Source: Sedimentisphaerales bacterium (GTDB taxonomy: Bacteria > Planctomycetota > Phycisphaerae > Sedimentisphaerales > SM23-30). From it: a stretch of DNA of 64,000 nucleotides. A model generated the notes under the pieces. That model saw only the letters and a program-made list of their open reading frames with translations. It was not told the DNA's origin and did not search any database. Numbering within the stretch: position 1 is the first letter of the stretch; each line of letters begins with the position of its first letter. Location: contig JANQJS010000002.1 in NCBI GenBank assembly GCA_028281535.1, positions 124,001 through 188,000 of the forward strand, given 5' to 3'. This document shows, piece by piece, positions 51,901-59,452 of the stretch. Both the position numbers and the translations under genes were made by a program.

Positions 51901-51935
51901 AAAAAAGGCTTTGTCTGTGCTTGGAGACAAAGCCT
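51901..51935 (-). terminator. Rho-independent terminator of the BlaI/M56 operon
   Basis: A perfect 11-base stem (AGGCTTTGTCT / AGACAAAGCCT, extendable to 13) with an 8-base loop and a run of six T on the minus strand, about 55 bases after the M56 gene stop. Confidence 0.9.
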
Positions 51936-51988
51936 TTCCTTCTAACGATATATCATCGTCTGTTCTTTTCTTTATCGACGTTGATCGT

Positions 51989-54100
51989 TTAATTTTCCAT
52001 ATCGAGATCATCCGAATCGCTCATGAAGATGGCATCTTCTTCATCCATATCCATGTCCATTTCGAGTTCATCGGACTCTTCTTCCATGTAAAAAGATTCA
52101 AGGAGCTTTACCATGTCATCCCAGGCTTTTTCTTTGGTGAGCTGACCTTTTTCAATCGATTCACCAATGGATTTGATTTTGGTTGCGAAATCATTGCTAC
52201 CCATGTCATCCATGTCAAATTCACTACTGGTGATTAATTTATTGAATTCATCCCAACCTTGAGCTTTGGAAAATTTTCCATCATGAACCTGGTCAAAGAT
52301 CATTTCTATTGGGTTCTCTTCTTCATTACCTTCTGACTCTTCCATTTCAAAGTCATCCATGAGCGTCATGAATTGATCCCAAGCTTGTTCTTTGGTCAGT
52401 TCACTTTTATTGATTGACTCGACGAGAGCTTTGTGTTGGTTGTCAATATCTTGAAATGGATTTTCATCATCGCCCGATGTTTTGATTAAATCGGATAGAT
52501 TGTCCCAGCCTTGAGCCTTAGAGATGGTGCCTTCTTCGACATCATCAAAAATCCAGCTGCCAGGCCTATCCATTTCCATATCATCTGGATCATCTTCGAC
52601 ATTGTCAGGATTCGTGTAAAATAGGAATGACTCCCAGGCTTCGTCCATTGTGATTATGTTGGAAGCTATTTCTTTGCTGAGAATGTTATAAATTTCAGCG
52701 ACTGGACTCAATTCGCTTTCGTCGTCGTTAGCAGTGCTACTTGTTTTTAACACTTGCGCCAATTGATCCCAGGCTTGTTCTTTACTTAGTGTACCGGAAT
52801 CCACTTGCTTGATAATGTTTTCTTCCTGCTCGCCAAGTTTCATCGGTTCTTCAACGTTATCATCAGCATCCATGTCCATGTCCTGATCTAATGAATCAAG
52901 GTAGTTGATGATTTCTCGCCATGCCGCTTCTTTGCTTAGCTCGCCTTTTTCAAGTTTTTCTAAGATTTGTATGGCTTGTGCGTCATTATACAGATCACCT
53001 AATTTTTCCTGGTCTTTCGTATCTGCCTGGGCAAGACCAAATGGCAGAATAAGTAATGCGATGACTAGCACCGTTGCTTGCAGCAAAGGTGAGGTCGAAT
53101 GTCTAGCTTTATTGGTTAGTATCATTTTAAATCTCCGTTCAAGGAAACCGCCGCTGTTAATTTCACTTGCCATGGCCGGCGGGCGAAGCACGGGCTTTGC
53201 AAGGCATTCGATGGCTGTAAAGAGAGACTGTGCGTATGTTTTAGCTGGTGGCTTCAGGCTGGTAAGAACCAGGCCATCGCAGCAGATTTCTTCTGCCGCA
53301 CGTAATTGGTGTTGTGCGAACCATACAATCGGGTTCCACCAGAAACATCCGCAAGCGACCCATTCAATCCATCGAACGATATAATCTTTTCGTTTAACAT
53401 GTGCCAATTCATGCGAGAGTACCCATTGCCATTGCTTGCGATCCATTTGCTCAAGCAATGTGTTAGGGATGATCACTTGCACACCGTACAAGCTCCACCA
53501 TACCATAGGCGATAGACGAGCGTGTGTGGTGTAGATCGTTGGAACATGTTTGATCTTTAGCCTGTGGGCAATGTGCTGCGCGACAATTTGCAATTCTTCC
53601 GGTGCAACGTTTGTTTCCGTCGCTAGCAGACGGTTAAAACGGCTTACCCTGGCGATCGACCAAGTGAAGAATAGACAAATTCCCATTAGCCAGATTGCCG
53701 CGATCCACTTCCGCAGGATCGGCCAAACGAAAAGATCTGTCATTGGTTTTGGTTCGTTTTGTGATGCGCTATTATTTCTTAATTCTTCTTTGATACCGGA
53801 AAAATCTACAAACGGATTGATTTTTCCAGTTGGGGTAATGGTTTCAGGGCGATTAAATTCTATTGGTTGTGATTTAACAACGCTTGTGCTGGTTGTTGCT
53901 GTTGATATTTTTGAAACCGCTGCGGTGTCGACAGGAATGGTAAAAAGTGGGGGTGTAATTAATTTGACAAAAACCAGTAGCCAAAGTAAATGCGTGACAT
54001 AAGGCTTTCTGAGTGTCTTGCCAACCACCCATGCCGTCAGTGCGATCGCTAGTGCAACGCAGGCATTGCTCAGGCCAATGTTGAGAAGGGCGTCACTCAT
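51989..54100 (-). CDS. M56 metallopeptidase (BlaR1/MecR1-like) with seven acidic tandem repeats
   Basis: A 703-residue inner-membrane protein. The N-terminal part has four or five membrane helices and a zinc protease site HELAH at 230-234 with AAEEICCD at 268-275, as in BlaR1/MecR1. Instead of a beta-lactam sensor domain, the part after the helix at about 340-358 consists of seven repeats of about 28 residues (376, 426, 466, 514, 555, 597, 642) with the pattern I-x-x-x-x-x-x-G-x-(L/I)-(S/T)-K-(E/A)-Q-A-W-D, separated by very acidic linkers. It should cleave its BlaI partner after an envelope signal. Its start overlaps the BlaI stop (TAATG). Confidence 0.88.
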   Translation of the reverse strand: MSDALLNIGLSNACVALAIALTAWVVGKTLRKPYVTHLLWLLVFVKLITPPLFTIPVDTAAVSKISTATTSTSVVKSQPIEFNRPETITPTGKINPFVDFSGIKEELRNNSASQNEPKPMTDLFVWPILRKWIAAIWLMGICLFFTWSIARVSRFNRLLATETNVAPEELQIVAQHIAHRLKIKHVPTIYTTHARLSPMVWWSLYGVQVIIPNTLLEQMDRKQWQWVLSHELAHVKRKDYIVRWIEWVACGCFWWNPIVWFAQHQLRAAEEICCDGLVLTSLKPPAKTYAQSLFTAIECLAKPVLRPPAMASEINSGGFLERRFKMILTNKARHSTSPLLQATVLVIALLILPFGLAQADTKDQEKLGDLYNDAQAIQILEKLEKGELSKEAAWREIINYLDSLDQDMDMDADDNVEEPMKLGEQEENIIKQVDSGTLSKEQAWDQLAQVLKTSSTANDDESELSPVAEIYNILSKEIASNIITMDEAWESFLFYTNPDNVEDDPDDMEMDRPGSWIFDDVEEGTISKAQGWDNLSDLIKTSGDDENPFQDIDNQHKALVESINKSELTKEQAWDQFMTLMDDFEMEESEGNEEENPIEMIFDQVHDGKFSKAQGWDEFNKLITSSEFDMDDMGSNDFATKIKSIGESIEKGQLTKEKAWDDMVKLLESFYMEEESDELEMDMDMDEEDAIFMSDSDDLDMEN

Positions 54101-54486
54101 TATGCTTCCTCCTGCAGGTTGGCATCATTGAGAAGGTTGCGAATGTTGTCGATCTCATTTTGCGAGATTTTATTTTCTTCGACCAGGTGGGTAATTAGTG
54201 GGGCGATCGAGCCACCGGTCAATTTGCTGGCGAGCGATTCGAGTTGCTCTCCGGCATAGGCCTGGCGAGAGATCGCGGCCGAGAAGAAATGAATTGACAT
54301 ACTGCGATCCCGCTGGACGAACCCTTTATCTTCCAGTCGCTGCAAGAGTCGCTGGACGGTACCATGCTGCGCTTTGGAGTTATCATTATAGATTTCTTCA
54401 CGGATCTGGCGAGCGGTGAGTCTTTCCTTTTGCCAGAGTAAATCCATAATTGCCAGTTCTGCGTTTGCCAGTGGGGTTCGTGTCAT
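54100..54486 (-). CDS. BlaI/MecI-family repressor
   Basis: A 128-residue repressor with winged helix (LANAELAIMDLLWQKERLTARQIREEI...HGTVQRLLQRLEDKGFVQRDRS) and a C-terminal dimerisation helix pair, as in BlaI. BlaI proteins are cleaved by the BlaR-type peptidase encoded with them. Two matching operator boxes lie upstream of its ATG, so the operon should be autorepressed. Confidence 0.92.
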   Translation of the reverse strand: MTRTPLANAELAIMDLLWQKERLTARQIREEIYNDNSKAQHGTVQRLLQRLEDKGFVQRDRSMSIHFFSAAISRQAYAGEQLESLASKLTGGSIAPLITHLVEENKISQNEIDNIRNLLNDANLQEEA

Positions 54487-54522
54487 AGGGCAAGTCCTTT
54501 AGTAACTACATTGTATATTGTA

Positions 54523-54560
54523 TACGACATTATGTCTTAAGTATACGACACTGTGTCGTA
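54523..54560 (-). promoter_or_regulatory. Two BlaI-type operator boxes and promoter
   Basis: TACGACATTATGTCTTA (54523-54539, imperfect) and TACGACACTGTGTCGTA (54544-54560, perfect palindrome) resemble the BlaI/MecI operator TACnACAnnTGTnGTA. On the minus strand TATACT lies between the boxes with TTTACT 17 bases upstream, so box two sits in the promoter spacer and box one over the start region. Strong case for autorepression. Confidence 0.75.
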
Positions 54561-54757
54561 TAAGTAAAGCGATAATGTAACACTTTCTGACTATTTATTA
54601 TATGTTTGCGAATTGTTGTGGGGCTAAAGACTTATTAAAAAAGTAGTTATGACCAAGAAGTTTTAAGAATTGTTTTGGTGATTTACCAGCTACTCCCTAT
54701 CCGGAATCATTGTAACTGGTTGGTTAAAAATGAGTAATAAATTTTGATCCTCAAGTC

Positions 54758-54785
54758 TTGACAGCGAATGTCAAAAAGCTAAAAT
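54758..54785 (+). promoter_or_regulatory. Probable promoter of tRNA-Asn
   Basis: TTGACA (54758-54763), a 16-base spacer and TAAAAT (54780-54785). It would start a transcript at about 54792, 160 bases before the tRNA and reading through the D-arm-like fragment. Confidence 0.55.
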
Positions 54786-54876
54786 GATAAGCTCGTTATT
54801 TTTAAGCTGGGACTGATTCCAAGCCAGAATCCAACCAGCCATAACGAAATAAAAGTAAATATGAATTCACGAGCGA

Positions 54877-54890
54877 TCAATTGGTAGAGC
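54877..54890 (+). repeat. tRNA-like D-arm fragment
   Basis: Fourteen bases, TCAATTGGTAGAGC, are identical to the D-arm of the downstream tRNA-Asn (54962-54975). The sequence around it does not fold into a full tRNA. It may be a remnant of a former tRNA copy or of an integration event. Confidence 0.5.
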
Positions 54891-54950
54891 AGAGTCCGCC
54901 GTAGGCGGATTAATCGCAGACCTAAAAAGTGAATAAGAAACAAGCCAAAA

Positions 54951-55023
54951 TCCCTGGTAGCTCAATTGGTAGAGCGAGCGGCTGTTAACCGCTAGGTTAC
55001 TGGTTCGAGTCCAGTCCGGGGAG
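54951..55023 (+). tRNA. tRNA-Asn (GTT)
   Basis: A complete 73-base cloverleaf: acceptor TCCCTGG with CCGGGGA (one T-G pair), D-arm GCTCAATTGGTAGAGC, anticodon arm AGCGG-CTGTTAA-CCGCT with anticodon GTT, variable AGGTT, and T-arm ACTGG-TTCGAGT-CCAGT, discriminator G. No encoded CCA follows. It forms the left edge of an AT-rich stretch with integrase remnants, the usual place for integrated elements. Confidence 0.95.
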
Positions 55024-55088
55024 CTTTTTATAAGTTACGCTGAAATCGCTATTTGCGATTACCCACCAAAGTGGTGGCGCGGCTGTAA

Positions 55089-55141
55089 CCAATACAATGG
55101 GCGTATCAACTTGATACGTTGGTACGCCCCTATTTTATTGG
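55089..55141. repeat. Long imperfect hairpin between tRNA-Asn and the integrase fragment
   Basis: Outer arms CCAATA/TATTGG (55089-55094, 55136-55141), middle arms GGGCGTA/TACGCCC (55099-55105, 55123-55129) and a competing inner pair GTATCAA-C-TTGATAC (55103-55117). It ends just before the ribosome site of the integrase fragment. Could be an attachment-site arm, a leader structure or a termination signal. Confidence 0.45.
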
Positions 55142-55151
55142 AGACCGCGTT

Positions 55152-55328
55152 ATGAGCCACAAATCCTACCCCAAATACCGCAAACAAAAATCCTCAAATG
55201 GTAAAAATGACCGCGCATTTGTCGAAATTAATTCGAAGCGAATTTACTTAGGCGAGTATGATTCACCTGAAAGTCGCGAAAAATATTATCGCCTCATGGC
55301 AGAATATTCCACTGCAGATACAATCTGA
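55152..55328 (+). pseudogene. Integrase N-terminal fragment (copy A)
   Basis: A 58-residue frame: MSHKSYPKYRKQKSSNGKN followed by RAFVEINSKRIYLGEYDSPESREKYYRLMAEY. This closely resembles the N-terminal segment of planctomycete site-specific tyrosine recombinases (charged start, V-x-I-x-x-K-x-x-Y-L-G, then D-S-P-E-S-R-x-x-Y-x-R-L-x-A-E). It stops before any catalytic domain, so it is a truncated remnant. GGAG lies nine bases before the ATG. Its position beside tRNA-Asn supports an integration history. A decayed second copy lies 3.26 kb downstream. Confidence 0.7.
55186..55272 (+). repeat. 87-base direct repeat, copy A
   Basis: Aligned without gaps to 58447-58533 with five mismatches over 87 bases. 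It lies inside the integrase N-terminal fragment. The two copies flank the CHAT gene and the small unknown gene. Confidence 0.85.
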
Positions 55329-55388
55329 TATACTTTTATTTTTGTTTTACAAAGTCTTTGTATCTGTTATCTGTCATTCTATCTTTTT

Positions 55389-57545
55389 CTAGTTATTATC
55401 AATTACTATGTTTTCTGGATTTCCTAAATGTACATAAGCCATAGTTTCTACAAATGCGTACTTGTTCAGAATCAATGTTTCAACTTTATCTGCATCCATT
55501 TTAATTTCTTTTGATATATCTTCTAATAGTAAGTCAAACCAATTAGTTTTTTCGGTATTTATATTTATATTTGCATTCGCGTGAATGGTGGTGTATTGTT
55601 CCCATGACAAAAGCTTGTCTTTTTCTAACATACTTAAAAGTATATCGGTGACATAGGACATTTTAAAGAAACCTGATACAACTTCGAACCAAGAAATATG
55701 CCCTTCATATTTAATAGCTGCAGGAACAAATTCGTTAATTCTATGGAGTAATCGCACAATAAACACAGACGCTTTTATAGAGTCAATAGGAATCAGAGTC
55801 CCTATGACACTCCAAGCGCCACATCTCATTAAACCAGATGCAACAGACGCATGAGAACCTGAAATAGGATGCGTTAAGCATGCGCTCAATATAGCTATCG
55901 GTGGGATTCTTGCTTTTTTTGCTAAGTCCCAGACATCAACTTTGTTGTCACCGATTTGTAACCAAGCATGACTTTTTTCTCCTCCATGATTCCCATGGCA
56001 ATCGAAAATTATAATACTTCCGCTGAACTCGTTAAGACTTTTTATTAAATCTTCTTCATTGTCAACATCTTTTATTTTTATATCTAAAGAATTGAGAGCC
56101 CCCATTTTAGTGTAAAGATTTAAAGCTTCCTCAAGTTGGTGTTTTATTGGATCTTTATTTGAGAACGATCGGATAACTAAAATGTTGTTTAAAGAATTTT
56201 GATTAAATGAGATTCTTGCTCCAAAAAGAATTGAGGATGTAAGTAGATTTCCTGGTGTTGAGCAGATGCGTGACACTTTATGAGAAAACATTAATGGAAT
56301 CTTGTTGTATCTTAACCATTCAATCGGAAAGTCACATACAAATTTTAACTGTGATCGATTTTTAAAACATGCATCTAGTAATTCATTATCTAAAATATTT
56401 TTTAACGCTGAGTCATATTTTATATAAATTTTCATTAATTTTCTACTCGATGAGTTTGATTTATTAGTTGCTAAGGAAGACATTATGTTGATTAAATTAC
56501 TGTTTAACATAACGGCATGCGGTAGTCTGATGGCAGGGCAGAAATGGCCTGTGGCATATATTGTTATTAGGGTTGTTTGGAAATCTAATTCATCCTTCCT
56601 TTCTTTAAATAACACTTTGACATATGGGTCTTCAAGTGCTTGTATTAATGAGTCAGATTCTGTAGCATAGCTTGAATATCCTTTGATTTTTACTAAAACA
56701 TTTTTTATGAAATCCCTCTGGGGTTTTCCTAATTTACGATTTAGTGATTTCCAGAAATCACTTTTCATATCATAAAGAAACTGATACAAGGAGGGGCAGT
56801 AAATTATTGCGTCACTTTTTCTATATCGAGTGTCGACATTAATTTTATTTCTTATTGAGTCAATTTCATATACATACTTAAGCATTGAGGAAACATGGTC
56901 ATCTACAGTTTTTCCGACAAAAGGTACACTATCGTGAAATTTATAGCCATAATTATTGAGGATGTGTAGGTTAGGCAAATTTATATTGTGTCTTTCTTCA
57001 TCTAATGAAGATTCGATTGTATTCTGTTCAGTTTCTTTGCATTTAAGGTCATTTAAATACTTAGATATTTCACTTTCTGGTTCAAATGAAATATATTCAT
57101 CAATTTTATTCTTAAATATTTCTTTTATAGCAATGGGAGATAATTCTAAAAAATTGATTGTTAGTTCATGGTCAAATGATGAAATTAGTATTGGTTTATA
57201 TTTTAATTGGTTGGCAAATTTCAATACTGTATCTATTGTGTCTTCGTTACACCAAATAACTACAAATGCATTTTCTTTATATACGTTATACTCTAGAAAT
57301 AAGTGTTCTTGAAGAATTGAAACATTTTGGCTTGTACCGCACATTCTTACCAAGGCACGCTCGTCATCCAAAAGAAACATTTCTGCAATATCAAAAGGAA
57401 ATGAGGGGAGTATTGAAAAAATCCAAAAATGCTTGGAAATTACTTCTTTTGAAAATCCTTGAAAGAATGTATTGTCATCTCCATCGATGCTTGAACTTAT
57501 TGGTATAAGGTGATGGATTGTAGTTGTGTTAGATATATTACCCAT
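55389..57545 (-). CDS. CHAT-domain (caspase-like) protein
   Basis: A 718-residue protein. The C-terminal third has a CHAT cysteine-protease domain: SIIIFDCHGNHGG with catalytic His517 and PIAILSACLTHP with catalytic Cys556, then GAWSVIGTLIPIDSIKASVFIVRLL. The N-terminal 450 residues have no TPR or other repeat I can recognise and may form a sensor. CHAT proteases are often effectors in bacterial immune or cell-death systems, usually next to a sensor gene; here the neighbours are unknown or remnants. The ATG at 57545 was chosen over a TTG at 57560; neither has a good ribosome site. A+T-rich, in line with an acquired gene. Confidence 0.8.
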   Translation of the reverse strand: MGNISNTTTIHHLIPISSSIDGDDNTFFQGFSKEVISKHFWIFSILPSFPFDIAEMFLLDDERALVRMCGTSQNVSILQEHLFLEYNVYKENAFVVIWCNEDTIDTVLKFANQLKYKPILISSFDHELTINFLELSPIAIKEIFKNKIDEYISFEPESEISKYLNDLKCKETEQNTIESSLDEERHNINLPNLHILNNYGYKFHDSVPFVGKTVDDHVSSMLKYVYEIDSIRNKINVDTRYRKSDAIIYCPSLYQFLYDMKSDFWKSLNRKLGKPQRDFIKNVLVKIKGYSSYATESDSLIQALEDPYVKVLFKERKDELDFQTTLITIYATGHFCPAIRLPHAVMLNSNLINIMSSLATNKSNSSSRKLMKIYIKYDSALKNILDNELLDACFKNRSQLKFVCDFPIEWLRYNKIPLMFSHKVSRICSTPGNLLTSSILFGARISFNQNSLNNILVIRSFSNKDPIKHQLEEALNLYTKMGALNSLDIKIKDVDNEEDLIKSLNEFSGSIIIFDCHGNHGGEKSHAWLQIGDNKVDVWDLAKKARIPPIAILSACLTHPISGSHASVASGLMRCGAWSVIGTLIPIDSIKASVFIVRLLHRINEFVPAAIKYEGHISWFEVVSGFFKMSYVTDILLSMLEKDKLLSWEQYTTIHANANININTEKTNWFDLLLEDISKEIKMDADKVETLILNKYAFVETMAYVHLGNPENIVIDNN

Positions 57546-57791
57546 TTTCTGTTCAATCAACTATACGATGTGTTATAATTTATATCGATATTACCCTGCT
57601 CTTCAGACACAATTGTGATATAGCATTGAAAATTAGCAGGCAAGAGGTACAATAGTCCAGGCAATCGTAAAGCTAGTAGTAGAAAGCATATCGTTGCTGA
57701 ACCGGAAGAACTCACCATCTCTTCTCCTTATTTTTTGCATATCCCCCCTTCTCACAAAATGCTAGGGCTCAAAAATCACTTTTGATTTGTT

Positions 57792-58244
57792 TTATAGTTT
57801 ATAACTTGAGAATAAACTTCGATGCCCATCAACCTCAGCAAATACCTTTTTAAATATCAATAATTTTCCTTCAGTATCTAACGATATTTTATTCTCATTT
57901 TCTAAACGAGCAATATACATATTCCATTCTTCTAAGCTAATTTTGTGTTGATTATCAAATAAGGCTTTCGCAAGTTCTAACTCAATTTCAGGAGCATTTA
58001 TTAATTCATTCCAGCTTTTAAAACCAAGTATTTTAGTTGCAAAAAAGTGTTGAACCTTCATTAAACTGGAAATAATCTTATCCTCATTAAGCTGATAATC
58101 AACAATAATCTGGTTGACATCAAAGTGCTTTGGAGAATACTCATAAAGACTCTCATTAGTTTCTTCATCAAAAACAGATTTTTGGGTTTTGAAGTCTTTG
58201 TGGAGTTTTTTGGCTTGAAGTTTGAAATAGTCGATTTTTTTCAT
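57792..58244 (-). CDS. Small conserved-looking protein of unknown function
   Basis: A 150-residue, mostly helical, charged protein beginning MKKIDYFKLQAKKLHKDFKTQ. The middle, VNQIIVDYQLNEDKIISSLMKVQHFFATKILGFKSWNELINAPEIELELAKALFDNQHK, resembles a recurrent family of small proteins in AT-rich genomes that I cannot name. The ATG at 58244 has AAGGA nine bases upstream, better than the longer frame at 58268. It is transcribed toward the CHAT gene with a 246-base gap that holds nothing I recognise. It could be a partner or regulator of the CHAT protein. Confidence 0.6.
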   Translation of the reverse strand: MKKIDYFKLQAKKLHKDFKTQKSVFDEETNESLYEYSPKHFDVNQIIVDYQLNEDKIISSLMKVQHFFATKILGFKSWNELINAPEIELELAKALFDNQHKISLEEWNMYIARLENENKISLDTEGKLLIFKKVFAEVDGHRSLFSSYKL

Positions 58245-58446
58245 AATATAAATCCTTGTTTTCCCCAAGATTATTATCTAAAAGTTTTGCGTCTGTAATC
58301 TGTTGTTAGATAATAGCCTTGGAAGGTTTATATTATCTTTGGTTGGTTGATGAAATCTTTACACAGACGAGCTGGCTTACCAACAAGCACACCTGCATCC
58401 TATACAAAGAAAATCAAATATCAAGATGAAAATCTGATTATTATAT

Positions 58447-58533
58447 AAAAATCCACTAATGGTAAAAATGACCGCGCATTTGTCGAAATTAATTCGAAGC
58501 GAATTTATTTAGGCGATTATGATTTACCTGAAA
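58447..58533 (+). repeat. 87-base direct repeat, copy B
   Basis: Partner of 55186-55272; 82 of 87 bases identical. It lies in an open stretch with no start codon. Confidence 0.85.
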
Positions 58534-58563
58534 TAGCATCGTATCAAAACGTATCAGTGGTAT
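58449..58563 (+). pseudogene. Integrase N-terminal fragment (copy B, decayed)
   Basis: In the same frame as copy A it reads NGKNDRAFVEINSKRIYLG and then diverges from copy A after DYDLPE and ends. A stop lies just upstream and there is no start codon. It is a relic of the same integrase family. Confidence 0.6.
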
Positions 58564-59452
58564 GAGGACATTTATATATGCCTTTTTATTTGGTACTTCT
58601 TATAGTATTGAAAGTTATAGATTTACCAGCTATTTAATATTTATGCTTTTCAATCAAACTTACATATCAGATTCATATCCAATAATTCTTCACAAGCAAT
58701 TTGCCACTAAATGTTTGCAAAGTACAAGTTGGCGTTATCTAGATGTAGGTTACTCATTCACATTTACGTTCAGTTCAATTCTAGAGACTAAAACCAAGTT
58801 GATTGAAATTAATAAATTATAAGGTGTCCCAGCATTACTTCTCTAAATTAAGTTGAAATCACTGTAATTTAGATAATTTTTCCAAGTATTGTATGCTGCG
58901 ATATACTGTAAACTAAAGCAAAGTGTAGTAACATGCATCTATGGAAGTAAAAGAAATAGATGCTTTAACCTGTCTTTTGCAACGCATACCAATCGTGCAA
59001 GGTGTTTGATTGTAAAAGTTTATAAGTTGTGGCTTGGTGGCATTGCCTTGCCTTGATGTTATTAAATTTTAAATTGATATATAGTTTGAGAAAACAATAT
59101 GTCAAAAGAGTATTAGATCAAACTTGATTGCAAACTAATGTAAAGTCAGTATATTCCTTGATTTACTACGAAAAAGGCTTTGAATGTTTTGATGATGTTT
59201 ATAAAGCTTATTACTAATCTGCACCATTAATATTGCGTAAATATGCTTAACTTATTAAGCTAACGGAATTGTAGGCGATATTCAAATTTTTGGGAAAAAT
59301 ATAATTCAAATTTAAATGCATTCTATTTTTAGGGTCTTTAGTTTAAAAATATAAGATTTAGTAGGTTAATAGATTTTACATATTTATCACATGTGGTTTA
59401 AGATTCGTTACCGTTAAAGCATGCTTATTTTTTTGGGAGGATTAGTTTTGTT

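Larger units (their letters stand above)
54487..54950. other. Divergent region between blaI and tRNA-Asn
   Basis: About 460 bases without a gene. The left part holds the BlaI boxes and promoter; a plus-strand promoter lies near 54.76 kb; a tRNA-like D-arm fragment and a small hairpin (TCCGCC-GTA-GGCGGA, 54895-54909) lie near the right end. Nothing else recognised. Confidence 0.6.
58245..59452. other. 1.2 kb without an intact gene, apparently decayed
   Basis: Holds integrase fragment copy B and only short frames. One stretch near 59.14-59.22 kb reads SVYSLIYYEKGFECFDDVYKAYY before a stop and looks like the end of a lost gene, and a 22-codon frame at 58941-59009 has no ribosome site. The rest is very AT-rich. 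I see no tRNA, promoter pair or clear repeat other than copy B. Confidence 0.55.

Noticed and set aside
58562-58822. 86-codon open frame in the decayed region
   Set aside because: No ribosome site, composition like the non-coding surroundings, and it begins inside the tail of the broken integrase copy.
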